From Pseudokordiimonas caeni (GTDB lineage Bacteria > Pseudomonadota > Alphaproteobacteria > Sphingomonadales > Kordiimonadaceae), in NCBI RefSeq assembly GCF_026719705.1, contig NZ_JAPPRR010000002.1, positions 249,091 to 313,090 on the forward strand: a DNA stretch of 64,000 nt, read 5' to 3'. Below are positions 1 through 12,538 of this stretch, one piece after another; position 1 is the first letter of the stretch, and each line of letters starts with the position of its first letter. The notes below the pieces were generated by a model, which saw only the letters and a program-made list of their open reading frames with translations, was not told the origin of the DNA and ran no database searches. The translations under genes and the position numbers were made by a program.

Positions 1-283
1 TTTCTTCTTTGCGGAGAAGCCGGCCGGTGAAATCGCCTTCATAGAGCCGCATGAGGAAGCGGCCATCCGGTTCACCTTCCGGATACCAGCCGAGATCCAG
101 CAAGCGGTTGTAGCGCTGGTGCCTGAGCTGAAGAAGCGATTCTGCCAGCAGCGTCCAGACATCGGGATGATCGGCATCGACTTCCCAGAATTTGTTGTAT
201 TCAACCGTCCAACCCGGCGTGATGCGCAGGGCCTGCAAGGGCTCGTCGCCCGTCACAAGCTGAGCACCGACAATGCGCGCCAT
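1..283 (-). CDS. Unknown protein, 3' end outside window
   Basis: The reading frame starts at an ATG and runs off the left edge, giving the first 94 residues. It opens MARIVGAQLVTGDEPL and contains an aromatic-rich middle (PGWTVEYNKFWEVD) followed by an Arg/Leu-rich helix-like stretch. There is no signal peptide or membrane segment in the visible part. It lies 62 bases downstream of gyrB in the same direction and could be co-transcribed with it. I do not recognise the family. The frame is open throughout and codon use looks like that of its neighbours, which is the only support for calling it real. Confidence 0.55.
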   Translation of the reverse strand, partial: MARIVGAQLVTGDEPLQALRITPGWTVEYNKFWEVDADHPDVWTLLAESLLQLRHQRYNRLLDLGWYPEGEPDGRFLMRLYEGDFTGRLLRKEE

Positions 284-345
284 CCTTCTCACCCTATGTT
301 GTTGCACACCACGATCGCGTCATATCGATGGATCATAACCAACAA

Positions 346-4060
<3,715 letters not shown>

Positions 4061-4098
4061 CACCACGCCGTTATCCCGCCCTCAAGGCCGGACGGGCC

Positions 4099-5214
4099 TC
4101 AGACCCGCATCGGCATCAGAACGTAAAGGGCGCCTTCGTCCATCAGGTCACGCAAGATGGTGGGCGCCTGCGGATCGGCCAGGAAGACCTGCACCGTATC
4201 GCCTTCCACCTGCGCCAGAATGTCGAGGAGGTAGCGGCTGTTGAAGCCGATATCCATCGGATCCCCCGTATAGGCAGCCTGCAGTTCCTCGGTCGCGGTG
4301 CCGCTGTCCGGGCTGTTCACCGAAAGGGTGAGCGTATCGCCGTTCATCGACAGTTTCACCGAACGGGTCTTGTCCGAGCTGATGGTCGACACGCGGTCGG
4401 TTGCTTCGGCAAAAAGGCGGCAATCCATTTCAAGACGCTTGTCATTGCCCTGCGGGATCACGCGGCTGTAATCCGGGAAGGTACCATCGATCAGTTTCGA
4501 GGTGACGATCACATGACCGAAGCTGAAACGGATCTTGGTATCCGAAAGCGCGATCTTCACCTCGCCTTCATATTCTTCCACAAGCTTGCGAATCTCGGCG
4601 ACGGTCTTGCGCGGCACGATCACGCCGGGCATGCCGGCGGCTCCATCGGGCACGTCCTGTTCGACCTGGGCCAGACGGTGGCCATCGGTCGCCACGGCGC
4701 GCAAGCGCTGGCCTTCGCTGCTTTCGGCGACATGCAGGTAGATACCGTTCAGATAGTAACGGGTTTCTTCGGTCGAAACGGCGAAGCGGGCCTTGTCGAT
4801 AAGGCGCTTCAGCTCGCCCGCCACCAGCGCGAAACGATGCGGCAGGTTGCCTTCGTTCATCACCGGGAATTCGTCGCGGTCAAGGCACGCCAGCGTGAAG
4901 CGCGAGCGGCCAGCGGTCACCACCAGACGGTCACCGTCCTCGAGGCTCAGGTCCACTTCCGAACCGTCCGGCAGCTTGCGGGCGATATCGAAAAGCGTGT
5001 GCGCGGGCACGGTGGTCGCCCCCGGACGCCCCACCTTCGCCTCGGTTTCCTCGACAATCGCGATATCGAGATCGGTCGCGGTGAGCGAGACCTTGCCGCC
5101 GTCGGCTTCGATCATCACGTTCGAGAGGATCGGCATGGTGTTGCGCCGCTCGACGACCGACTGCACGTGGCCAAGCGTCTTCAGGAGGGCATTGCGTTCG
5201 ATGGAGACTTTCAT
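4099..5214 (-). CDS. dnaN: DNA polymerase III sliding clamp (beta subunit)
   Basis: This is the processivity clamp of the replicative polymerase, a ring-shaped dimer that encircles DNA. The 371-residue length is normal. It opens MKVSIERNALLKTLGHVQSVVERR and ends in the conserved LYVLMPMRV tail. The three repeated clamp domains are recognisable, for example TATDLDIAIVE in the first and FPDYSRVIPQGNDK in the third. It starts the dnaN-recF-gyrB run and is separated from dnaA by 321 bases holding a promoter, so it need not depend on dnaA transcription. Confidence 0.97.
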   Translation of the reverse strand: MKVSIERNALLKTLGHVQSVVERRNTMPILSNVMIEADGGKVSLTATDLDIAIVEETEAKVGRPGATTVPAHTLFDIARKLPDGSEVDLSLEDGDRLVVTAGRSRFTLACLDRDEFPVMNEGNLPHRFALVAGELKRLIDKARFAVSTEETRYYLNGIYLHVAESSEGQRLRAVATDGHRLAQVEQDVPDGAAGMPGVIVPRKTVAEIRKLVEEYEGEVKIALSDTKIRFSFGHVIVTSKLIDGTFPDYSRVIPQGNDKRLEMDCRLFAEATDRVSTISSDKTRSVKLSMNGDTLTLSVNSPDSGTATEELQAAYTGDPMDIGFNSRYLLDILAQVEGDTVQVFLADPQAPTILRDLMDEGALYVLMPMRV

Positions 5215-5371
5215 AGGTGGATCTTCTTATCTGCCTCGGACTATCGGATGGCAAGGCATGGGATTTTTCGGGGGTGATGCTCCCGCCCGGCACCGCTGAT
5301 GCGGCCCCGTTCTGGGTTAGCTCCAAGCATCAGGAAAGTCCCCCGGTCCCGGCCTTGATCGTATCGCCTCG

Positions 5372-5400
5372 ACAATAGCGAATTTGCCCGCCAAACCAAA
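5372..5400 (-). promoter_or_regulatory. Candidate dnaN promoter
   Basis: On the minus strand, TTTGGT and TATTGT are separated by exactly 17 bases, a sigma-70-like arrangement about 160 bases upstream of dnaN. The hexamers match the consensus only partly. Position after the dnaA terminator and before dnaN is the main support. Confidence 0.4.
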
Positions 5401-5483
5401 CAAAAATACTCCTGAAAGGCGGATTTTTTTGGCCCTTCAAAATGGCGGATTTCTGCCGAGTCGGAGCGGGTTTCTGCTGGCTG

Positions 5484-5507
5484 AAAAAAAGGGGGCGAAA
5501 TGCCCCC
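5484..5507 (-). terminator. Rho-independent terminator of dnaA
   Basis: A GGGGGC/GCCCCC stem with a five-base loop is followed on the minus strand by seven T residues. It lies 29 bases beyond the dnaA stop codon and reads in the dnaA direction. Confidence 0.8.
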
Positions 5508-5535
5508 TCAATTCATGCCCAATATCGGCCCCGGA

Positions 5536-6939
5536 TCAGCCTTCGAGAAGCCGGAGAAGCCGGGTGATATCGTCCTCAAGATGGCTGTCATCACGCCGCA
5601 GGTCTTCGATCTTCCTCACCGCGTGCATCACCGTCGTGTGGTCGCGTCCGCCGAAACGGCGGCCGATTTCCGGCAAGGACCGGCTCGTCAGCTGTTTCGC
5701 CAGGAACATGGCGATCTGACGCGGCCGGGCGATATTGCGCGAGCGGCGCTCGGAAAGGAGATCGGCAAGACGGATGTTGTAATAGTCCGCCACCGCGCGC
5801 TGGATCTCGTCGATGGTCAGCTTGCGGTCGTTGGCGCGGATCAGGTCCTGCAGCACGTCGCGGGTCATATCCATCGTGATCGGACGGCCCACCAGTGTTG
5901 CATAGGCCACAACCCGGTTGAGCGCGCCTTCGAGCTCCCGCACGTTCGAGGTGATGCGGCGGGCGAGGAATTCAAGCACGTCAGCCGGCACATCCACGCC
6001 GGTCGTCTGCTCCGCCTTCGACTGCAGGATACCAAGGCGCAGTTCATAATCGGTCGGATGGATGTCGGCGACCAGCCCCCAGCCCAAGCGGCTGATGATG
6101 CGGTCCTCGATGCCCTGCAGGTCGGTCGGCGAACGGTCGGCGGTGATGATCACCTGCCGGCGGCTGTCCACAAGCGCGTTGAAGGTGTGGAAAAATTCTT
6201 CCTGCGTGCTGTCCTTGTTGGCGATGAACTGCACGTCGTCGATCATCAGGAGATCGACATTGCGGTATTTCTGCTTGAATTCGTGCGTGTCCTTGTAACG
6301 GAGCGCCGCAATGAACTCGAACATGAACTTTTCGGCCGAAATATAGACGACCTTCTTGCGCGGCTTCAGGCGCTTCACCTCATGCGCGATGGCATGCATC
6401 AGGTGCGTCTTGCCAAGGCCCACGCCGCCATGCAGGAACAGCGGGTTGAAGGGCACGTCATCCGATTCCGCGATGCGCTTGGCGGCGGCATAGGCTAGCT
6501 CGTTCGACTTGCCGACCACGAAACTATCGAAGCTGTAGCGCGGGTCGAGCGCGGAGCCCGTGTCCTGCGCTTTCGGCTCGATGATCGTCGGGGCCTGGAT
6601 GCGGGTAACCTTCAGCACATCCTCGTCATTCGCCGGGCGCGCCGTCGCGGTGCCGAGCCGGATGCTCAGGGCCTTCACGCGCGGGTCTTCGGCCACGAAG
6701 AAATCCTTCAGGCGCGGCGCATAATGCTGCTGGATATAATCCCGGTGAAATTTCGTCGGCGCCGTCAGTTCAACCGTCGAGCCATCCAGCCCGCGGTAAC
6801 CCATCTGCTCCAGCCACGACGAATAGACATGAACCCCGAACTCGGCCTTGAACTTTTCGCACACGCGTGACCAGGCGGCCACGCCACGATCGATCCCCCC
6901 GGATGCCCCCATCGACTTAGACTCCTTTTCGTCGTTCAT
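5536..6939 (-). CDS. dnaA: Chromosomal replication initiator DnaA
   Basis: This AAA+ protein binds DnaA boxes and opens the origin. The 467-residue product has the N-terminal DnaB-interaction domain (about residues 15-80). The AAA+ core carries Walker A GGVGLGKTHLMHAIAHE and Walker B LLMIDDVQFIANKD. The C-terminal DNA-binding domain ends with the signature GRRFGGRDHTTVMHAVRK. Its own terminator follows. On the 5' side a 565-base gap separates it from rpsT. The neighbourhood with rpsT and mutM is typical of Alphaproteobacteria, in several of which oriC is not beside dnaA. Confidence 0.97.
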   Translation of the reverse strand: MNDEKESKSMGASGGIDRGVAAWSRVCEKFKAEFGVHVYSSWLEQMGYRGLDGSTVELTAPTKFHRDYIQQHYAPRLKDFFVAEDPRVKALSIRLGTATARPANDEDVLKVTRIQAPTIIEPKAQDTGSALDPRYSFDSFVVGKSNELAYAAAKRIAESDDVPFNPLFLHGGVGLGKTHLMHAIAHEVKRLKPRKKVVYISAEKFMFEFIAALRYKDTHEFKQKYRNVDLLMIDDVQFIANKDSTQEEFFHTFNALVDSRRQVIITADRSPTDLQGIEDRIISRLGWGLVADIHPTDYELRLGILQSKAEQTTGVDVPADVLEFLARRITSNVRELEGALNRVVAYATLVGRPITMDMTRDVLQDLIRANDRKLTIDEIQRAVADYYNIRLADLLSERRSRNIARPRQIAMFLAKQLTSRSLPEIGRRFGGRDHTTVMHAVRKIEDLRRDDSHLEDDITRLLRLLEG

Positions 6940-7504
6940 CGGTCTTGTAGCCCTTGCCGCTTCTTATTGTTTCGTCGGCCAATGCGTGAAGACCGCCCTG
7001 CCCAAACTCCAAGGGCGAAACATCCGCCCGGTCCACACGTGCCCGCGCACGCAATGTCGGCATCATGAATGGACGAAGCGAACCTTCGCCATCCGTTCCA
7101 ACGTTTCATTTTCATATCCCGGCAGCGTGACCCCAGCCGTATCCAGCCTGTCGCTGTTACGTCTACGCCTGAGCCACTTGCGGATGCTCCCATATGGGGA
7201 AGGGGGGGTATCCGACCGGCCTGCCGAGCCAGAGATGGAAAATACAGACCCCCTCCTGACGCGGCAACTGATTCGATGGCTGAAGCCAAAAGAATCTGCG
7301 GGGTCCAAGTCGCCTAGGGGCATGGGTGCGGTTCGACCTACTAGATGTTGTGATCGACCCTCACTTAGCAGATCGCTCGCACGCGACCGAAAATTTCAAA
7401 CTGTGCGAAAATGAAAAAGCCACCCGAAACTCGGATGGCTTTACCGCATTTCTGCGTGCCCGGAGGGCGAATCGGGCTGCCCTTGCAGCCAACCCGGAGA
7501 TGGA
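6940..7504. other. Intergenic region upstream of dnaA
   Basis: This 565-base gap contains the dnaA leader on one side and the rpsT terminator near the other end. I found no DnaA box resembling TTATCCACA on either strand and no AT-rich unwinding segment, so it does not look like oriC. Two GANTC sites (7270 and 7292), the target of the CcrM-type methylase common in Alphaproteobacteria, lie 330-355 bases before dnaA, and a third (6920) lies inside its first codons. No promoter stands out and the open frames here look non-coding. Confidence 0.5.
7414..7442 (-). terminator. Rho-independent terminator of rpsT
   Basis: On the minus strand a 12-base-pair stem (AAAGCCATCCGA with TCGGGTGGCTTT, one U-G wobble) closes a three-base loop and runs into five T residues. 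It sits about 60 bases beyond the rpsT stop. The wobble pairs only in the minus-strand RNA, which supports that direction. Confidence 0.85.
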
Positions 7505-7768
7505 TCAGGCCATTGCCTTGACGCGAGCCGACAGACGCGAAACCTTGCGCGACGCCGTCTTCTGGTGCGCAACGCCCTTGGTCACACCGCGCATGATTTC
7601 CGGCTCGGCGGCTTTCAGAGCAACGCTCGCAGCGTCCTTGTTACCGTTGGCGATAGCTTCTTCGACCTTGCGGACGAAGGTGCGGATGCGGCTCACGCGG
7701 GCCTTGTTGATCTCGGCGCGGCGGGCGTTGGTGCGAATGCGTTTCTTGGCTTGCAGCGAATTGGCCAT
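7505..7768 (-). CDS. rpsT: 30S ribosomal protein S20
   Basis: This small basic protein binds 16S rRNA early in assembly of the 30S subunit. At 87 residues it has the usual length and opens [17 protein letters not shown], followed by the Ala/Lys-rich helices typical of S20. It is a single-gene unit with a strong promoter about 160 bases upstream and its own terminator. The long leader is notable because S20 synthesis is translationally autoregulated in some bacteria, though I see no proof of that here. Confidence 0.96.
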   Translation of the reverse strand: MANSLQAKKRIRTNARRAEINKARVSRIRTFVRKVEEAIANGNKDAASVALKAAEPEIMRGVTKGVAHQKTASRKVSRLSARVKAMA

Positions 7769-7935
7769 GTTTCTCTAACCTATCTTCTTTTCATGTCCCC
7801 TGTCGGGGCGCTTGTTCTGTGGTCCGCAAGCCGCGCCGCTTTTACCCGTCCAGCGCACATGCGATCCGAATATTCCGTTTGATGCCTCTGCCCCGAAGCC
7901 TTGCGGCCCCGGAAATCCGGCAATTCGAGGTCGGG

Positions 7936-7964
7936 TCTATAGCTCCGATCCCGACCCCAGTCAA
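7936..7964 (-). promoter_or_regulatory. Strong sigma-70-type promoter of rpsT
   Basis: The minus strand reads TTGACT, a 17-base spacer, then TATAGA, close to the housekeeping consensus. Transcription would start near 7929, leaving a leader of about 160 bases before rpsT. It lies between the enoyl-CoA hydratase stop and rpsT, so it isolates rpsT from upstream transcription. Confidence 0.75.
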
Positions 7965-8021
7965 CACGAAAGGCTGGCTATGCCACCCTTTTTCGGGGCT
8001 GGAGCCACCCCGGCGCGCCTG

Positions 8022-8798
8022 TCAGCGGTTCTTGAACTGCGGCTGGCGCTTCTCGGCAAAGGCATTCATGCCTTCCTTCTGGTCTTCCGTCGCGAAAAGC
8101 GAATGGAACACCCGGCGTTCGAACAGGAGACCTTCAGCGAGGCTCACCTCAAGTGCACGGTTGGTGGCTTCTTTGGCAAGCGCCACCGAGGGGCGCGACA
8201 GGGCAGCGATTCCCGCCGCGATCTCAAGCGCCTTTTCAATCAGGTCCTCGGCCGGGAAGATACGGCTGACGAGGCCCGCTCGTTCGGCTTCCGTTGCATC
8301 CATCATGCGGCCGGTCAGCATCATGTCCATCGCCTTCGACTTGCCGATCACGCGCGTCAGGCGTTGCGTGCCGCCGATGCCGGGGATGACACCCAGCTTG
8401 ATTTCCGGCTGGCCGAATTTCGCGTTCTCGCCCGCCACGATGAAGTCGCAGGCCATGGCGATCTCGCAGCCGCCGCCGAGGGCATAGCCCGCGACCGCTG
8501 CGATGACCGGCTTGCGGACCTTCGCGAACACGGCGTTGATTTCGGCGAACTTGTCATCAGCCAGCACGTCGGCAAATTCGAGCTCGGCCATTTCCTTGAT
8601 ATCGGCGCCGGCGGCGAAAGCCTTCTCGCTGCCGGTGATGACGATGGCGCCGATTTCCTCATTGGCATCCAGCGAGAGAAGCGCCTTCCCGAGTTCGGAA
8701 AGGAGTTCCGTGTTCAGCGCATTGAGCGCTTCCGGACGGTTGAGGGTGATAAGCCCGACACCTTCCTGGTGGTCGAGCAGAATGGTCTTGAAGGACAT
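8022..8798 (-). CDS. Enoyl-CoA hydratase (crotonase family)
   Basis: The enzyme probably hydrates trans-2-enoyl-CoA to 3-hydroxyacyl-CoA in fatty-acid beta-oxidation. The 258-residue product has the crotonase oxyanion-hole segments [14 protein letters not shown] and [14 protein letters not shown]. The two expected catalytic acids lie in [19 protein letters not shown]. The start [10 protein letters not shown] gives the family length; the upstream in-frame ATG would add a poorly conserved tail. Its position between rpsT and mutM recurs in alphaproteobacterial genomes. The exact acyl chain specificity cannot be read from the sequence. Confidence 0.92.
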   Translation of the reverse strand: MSFKTILLDHQEGVGLITLNRPEALNALNTELLSELGKALLSLDANEEIGAIVITGSEKAFAAGADIKEMAELEFADVLADDKFAEINAVFAKVRKPVIAAVAGYALGGGCEIAMACDFIVAGENAKFGQPEIKLGVIPGIGGTQRLTRVIGKSKAMDMMLTGRMMDATEAERAGLVSRIFPAEDLIEKALEIAAGIAALSRPSVALAKEATNRALEVSLAEGLLFERRVFHSLFATEDQKEGMNAFAEKRQPQFKNR

Positions 8799-8887
8799 GG
8801 GTTTCCCTATGGTTGCTTCGTTGGCCCCGACTCCTACCCGCGACACCGGGATGAATCAAAGAAAATTGTATCTTTGCGCTACCGCTA

Positions 8888-9271
8888 TCACTCGGCGGGT
8901 TCGAGCTTGATGACGATATAGCCTGCCCTGCCGGTGGTTTTGCGCGGGCTGAGGGCGAGCTTGTCCTTGCCGCGTTCGCAGGCCAGTGCCCCGCCATGCT
9001 CAAGGCAGCTCCAGCCAAGCGGCGGCAAGGCCAGGGCATAGGCGTCGATCAATTCAGCCGAGCTTTTTCCACCCACAAGATGCACCTCGCCAAGGGTACC
9101 CGCGGGTGTGTCGAAGAGCATCTTTTCCCCGTCCACTTCCCGCACGCCCGCAATGAGCGGCACATCGGGAAAGCCTTCGATAAAAGCATCGTCTGCCGCG
9201 GCAATGGCCGTGACGAAGAGGCTGAGGGCAAAGGCAGTGAAGGTGAGTCGCAAAGGATATTCCCGGGTCAT
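8888..9271 (-). CDS. Small exported protein of unknown function
   Basis: This product of about 127 residues begins MTREYPLRLTFTAFALSLFV and ends its signal peptide near AIAAADD, so it is probably periplasmic. The mature part (FIEGFPDVPLIAGVREVDGE) contains two cysteines (in SCLEHGGALACERG) that could form a disulphide. It starts eight bases after mutM in the same direction and is likely co-transcribed with it. I do not recognise the family. The longer in-frame start inside mutM is rejected because it would place the signal peptide internally. Confidence 0.65.
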   Translation of the reverse strand: MTREYPLRLTFTAFALSLFVTAIAAADDAFIEGFPDVPLIAGVREVDGEKMLFDTPAGTLGEVHLVGGKSSAELIDAYALALPPLGWSCLEHGGALACERGKDKLALSPRKTTGRAGYIVIKLEPAE

Positions 9272-9279
9272 CTGTCGTC

Positions 9280-10113
9280 TCAGCGCTGGCACGAAGGGCA
9301 GAAGAAGGTTGACCGGCCAGCCTGCGTGATGCGGTGGATGGTGCCCCCGCAGCCCGCTGTCCGGCATGCCTCGCCCTCGCGGCCATAGGCTTCGAACCTA
9401 TGTTGGAAGTAGCCGAGCTCCCCGTCAACCTGTGCATGGTCACGGAGCGTTGATCCACCGGCGATAATCGCCTCGTTCAGCACGTCCCTTATATGGGGCA
9501 CCAGTCGCTCGGCCCGCTTGCCGGCGACGGTCGAGGCCGTCCGGCGCGGGCTGATCCCGGCGCGCCAGAGCGATTCGCAGACATAGATATTGCCAAGCCC
9601 CGCGACGAGCGTCTGATCCAGAAGGGCTGTCTTGATCGGGCCCGAGCGCCCTTTGAGGCCCGCTGACAGGATATCGGCATCGAAGCCGTTACCCAGCGGT
9701 TCCGGCCCGATCCGGGCGAGAAGCGGGTGAGCAGCGGCCGCATTCACATCGGTGAAGGCCACTAGGCCGAATCGGCGCGCGTCATTGAAGACAACCCGGT
9801 GGCCGGCGTCGGTGACGAAAATGATATGGTCATGCTTGGCGCGGGGCGGAGCGCCCGCGTCTGCCATGATCTGCACGCGGCCCGACATGCCGAGGTGCCA
9901 GATCATCACAAGGCCGTCATCCATCTCCATCAGCATATATTTGCTGCGCCGGGAAAGCCCCCTCACCTGCCGCCCGGTCAGCCGTGTCGCAAAATCCGCA
10001 GGCACAGGCAGGCGCAGGGTGGGCGCATGCGCCTCGACACGCGCCAGCGTGCGGCCGACAAGGACGGGGCTGAGGCCCCGCGTGACGGTTTCGACTTCGG
10101 GAAGTTCCGGCAT
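9280..10113 (-). CDS. mutM: Formamidopyrimidine-DNA glycosylase (Fpg/MutM)
   Basis: MutM removes oxidised purines such as 8-oxoguanine and cleaves the strand by beta,delta-elimination. The 277-residue product starts [14 protein letters not shown], so the catalytic Pro2 and Glu3 are present after Met removal. The conserved lysine of the N-terminal domain lies in [11 protein letters not shown]. The C-terminal zinc finger has four cysteines in [10 protein letters not shown] and FFCPSCQR. It diverges from ubiE, a pairing often seen in Alphaproteobacteria. Confidence 0.96.
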   Translation of the reverse strand: MPELPEVETVTRGLSPVLVGRTLARVEAHAPTLRLPVPADFATRLTGRQVRGLSRRSKYMLMEMDDGLVMIWHLGMSGRVQIMADAGAPPRAKHDHIIFVTDAGHRVVFNDARRFGLVAFTDVNAAAAHPLLARIGPEPLGNGFDADILSAGLKGRSGPIKTALLDQTLVAGLGNIYVCESLWRAGISPRRTASTVAGKRAERLVPHIRDVLNEAIIAGGSTLRDHAQVDGELGYFQHRFEAYGREGEACRTAGCGGTIHRITQAGRSTFFCPSCQR

Positions 10114-10206
10114 AAGGCTACTATTCCTGTCCCCGTTTGCGCTTGGCGGGACCGCCTCTCCGGGCTATGGTCCGCCGCGCACCAGCAATCGAGCGGAAGA
10201 AGGCAT

Positions 10207-10980
10207 ATGTCAAGGACGGATCAGACAGCACAAGGCGGCGCCGCAGGGACCACCCACTTCGGGTTCCGCACCGTGGCCGAGGGCGACAAGGCAGGGCTCG
10301 TTCGCGCCGTGTTCGATTCGGTTGCTGACGATTATGACCGCATGAACGATGCCATGAGCTTCGGGGTCCACCGTTTGTGGAAAGACAGCCTGATGGACAG
10401 CCTGCGCCCGCGCCCCGGCATGAAGCTGCTGGATGTGGCAGGCGGCACCGGTGATATCGCCTTCCGTTTCCTCGAAGGCGCTCCGAACACCGAGGTCACC
10501 GTCTGCGATATCAATGCCGAGATGCTGCGCGTGGGCCGTAAGCGTGCCGAGGAGCGTGGCTTTGCGGATCGTTCGGCGTTTGTATGCGGGGACGCGCAGA
10601 AGCTGCCGATCCCGGACCGTTCGATGGACGCCTACACAATTGCCTTCGGAATCCGCAATGTGACCCGCATTCAGGATGCACTTGATGAAGCCTACCGCGT
10701 GCTGAAACCCGGCGGGCGCTTCTTCTGCCTTGAATTCAGCCCGGCGGTGGTGCCGATGCTGAAGGGTGCATATGATGCCTACAGTTTCCACCTCATTCCA
10801 TGGATGGGTGAAAAGATCGCGGGTGACCGCGACAGCTACCAGTATCTGGTGGAAAGCATCCGCCGCTTCCCCGAGCCTGAAACCTTCGCAGGCATGATGG
10901 CCAAGGCGGGATTCGGCCGGGTGAAATACCGCACCATGTCGGCGGGTGTCGTGGCCCTTCACAGCGGCTGGCGGCTCTGA
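10207..10980 (+). CDS. ubiE: Demethylmenaquinone/2-polyprenyl-benzoquinol methyltransferase
   Basis: UbiE is the S-adenosylmethionine-dependent C-methyltransferase of ubiquinone (and menaquinone) synthesis. The 257-residue product has the family motif [19 protein letters not shown] and the SAM-binding loop [16 protein letters not shown]. The signatures [12 protein letters not shown] and [10 protein letters not shown] follow. The start [10 protein letters not shown] was chosen because the open frame extends back over divergent mutM without homology. It begins a tightly spaced plus-strand run and is followed four bases later by ubiB. Confidence 0.96.
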   Translation: MSRTDQTAQGGAAGTTHFGFRTVAEGDKAGLVRAVFDSVADDYDRMNDAMSFGVHRLWKDSLMDSLRPRPGMKLLDVAGGTGDIAFRFLEGAPNTEVTVCDINAEMLRVGRKRAEERGFADRSAFVCGDAQKLPIPDRSMDAYTIAFGIRNVTRIQDALDEAYRVLKPGGRFFCLEFSPAVVPMLKGAYDAYSFHLIPWMGEKIAGDRDSYQYLVESIRRFPEPETFAGMMAKAGFGRVKYRTMSAGVVALHSGWRL

Positions 10981-10984
10981 CGCG

Positions 10985-12502
10985 ATGATCATGGGCCTGC
11001 GCCATCTTTTCCGGCTTTATGGTCTGGCCGTTGGCCTGCGCCGTTATGGCGCGCTGCGCGCCCTTTCTTCTATAGAAACGGTGCCGCCCGCCGCCCCCGG
11101 CTTCCTGCGTGCTGTCACCTTCTTCATCCCGCGCCGCCGCGACCTGCCGGATGCCCCCGGCGAACGGCTGGCGCTGGCGCTGGCCGCCATGGGGCCGACC
11201 TATATCAAGATCGGCCAGACGCTCGCGACCCGGCCCGATCTTGTCGGCCGCCCGCTTGCCGAAGGGCTCGCCACCCTGCAGGACAGCCTGCCGCCATTCC
11301 CCTTCAAGGCCGCCCGCGCCACCATCGAAGCCGAACTTGGTGGCAAGCTCGAGGATCATTTCTCGGCTTTCGAGGAAATCCCCGTGGCTGCCGCTTCCAT
11401 TGCGCAGGTCCACAAGGCGGTCACAACCGATGGCCGCACCGTTGCTGTGAAAGTGTTGCGCCCCGGCATCGAGGCGCGCTTCTCGAAAGACCTTACCCTT
11501 TTCGCCTGGCTCGCCGGCATCGCGCAGGCGCGCGTACCGCAAGCGGCGCGCCTGCGCCCCGTGGCTGTGGTTGCAAAACTGAAGGAAACCGTGCTCCGCG
11601 AGATGGACCTGCGGCTTGAGGCATCAGCCGCTGCCGAGCTTGCCGATAATATGGCAGGTGAAGTGGGCTACCGCGTGCCAGAGATCGACTGGGACCGCAC
11701 CTCGAAAAGCGTGATGACGCAGGAATGGGCCAATGGTATCCGCCTTGGCGACCGCGAAGCGCTGGTGGCTGCCGGCCACGACCTCACCGCGCTTTCCGCC
11801 CGCATCGTGCAGGCCTTCCTGCTGCAGGCCATGCATGACGGCTATTTCCACGCTGACCTCCATCAGGGCAACCTGATCGTCGAGCCCGACGGTGGCATCG
11901 TTGCTGTCGATTTCGGCATCATGGGGCGGCTTTCGAAGCACGACCGACGTTTCCTTGCCGAAATCCTTTATGGCTTCATCGCGCGGGATTATCGCCGGGT
12001 GGCCGAAGTGCATTTCGACGCGGGCTATGTGCCGGCCGACCAGTCGGTCGAGGAGTTTACGCAGGCCCTGCGCGCCATTGCCGACCCGATCATGGACCTG
12101 CCGGTCGAAAAGATCTCGGCCGGCAAGCTGCTCGCCCAGCTTTTCGCGACCACCGAGCGTTTCTCGATGCAGACCCAGCCGCAACTGCTGCTGCTGCAGC
12201 GCTCGATGGTGATGGCGGAGGGGATCGCCATGCATCTCGATCCGCAGGTCAACATGTGGCAGGTCTCGAAGCCGGTGCTTGAAGGCTGGATGCGCGACAA
12301 CCTGTCGCCTGAGGCCCGGATTGCCGATTTCCTGAAAAGCCTGCCGCGCCTCATGGAGCGCCTGCCCGACCGGGTCGACCGGCTGCTTGCCGAGAAGCCG
12401 GCACCCGCGCCGACCGTGATCGTGAAACATGAAAGCCGCCTCGGTGCCTTTGCACTTGGCCTTCTGGCCGGTGCCATCCTGTTGAAACTTCTCCTTCTAT
12501 AA
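10985..12502 (+). CDS. ubiB: Ubiquinone biosynthesis kinase-like protein UbiB
   Basis: UbiB is an atypical (ABC1/ADCK) kinase-like ATPase needed for ubiquinone synthesis at the inner membrane. The 505-residue protein shows the family KxGQ-type motif in TYIKIGQTLATRPD, VAAASIAQVHKA, VAVKVLRPGI, the catalytic-loop-like HADLHQGNLIV and VDFGIMGRLS. It ends in a hydrophobic helix (ALGLLAGAILLKLLLL) that would anchor it. ATG codons at 10985 and 10991 are both possible. Its gene follows ubiE directly, as in many proteobacteria. Confidence 0.95.
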   Translation: MIMGLRHLFRLYGLAVGLRRYGALRALSSIETVPPAAPGFLRAVTFFIPRRRDLPDAPGERLALALAAMGPTYIKIGQTLATRPDLVGRPLAEGLATLQDSLPPFPFKAARATIEAELGGKLEDHFSAFEEIPVAAASIAQVHKAVTTDGRTVAVKVLRPGIEARFSKDLTLFAWLAGIAQARVPQAARLRPVAVVAKLKETVLREMDLRLEASAAAELADNMAGEVGYRVPEIDWDRTSKSVMTQEWANGIRLGDREALVAAGHDLTALSARIVQAFLLQAMHDGYFHADLHQGNLIVEPDGGIVAVDFGIMGRLSKHDRRFLAEILYGFIARDYRRVAEVHFDAGYVPADQSVEEFTQALRAIADPIMDLPVEKISAGKLLAQLFATTERFSMQTQPQLLLLQRSMVMAEGIAMHLDPQVNMWQVSKPVLEGWMRDNLSPEARIADFLKSLPRLMERLPDRVDRLLAEKPAPAPTVIVKHESRLGAFALGLLAGAILLKLLLL

Positions 12503-12538
12503 TGGTCCCGAAACCGCTTATATGACGGGGAGCAGGAA

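Larger units (their letters stand above)
5215..5535. other. Intergenic region dnaA-dnaN
   Basis: This 321-base gap holds the dnaA terminator next to the dnaA stop and a candidate dnaN promoter in its middle, both annotated separately. A short direct repeat, GGCGGATTT, occurs twice about 30 bases apart between them. I see no DnaA box matching TTATNCACA on either strand, so nothing suggests an origin here. No convincing reading frame is present. Confidence 0.6.

Noticed and set aside
9272-9367. Longer N-terminus for the small exported protein, starting within mutM
   Set aside because: It would bury the signal peptide in the middle of the protein and overlap the conserved zinc finger of mutM.
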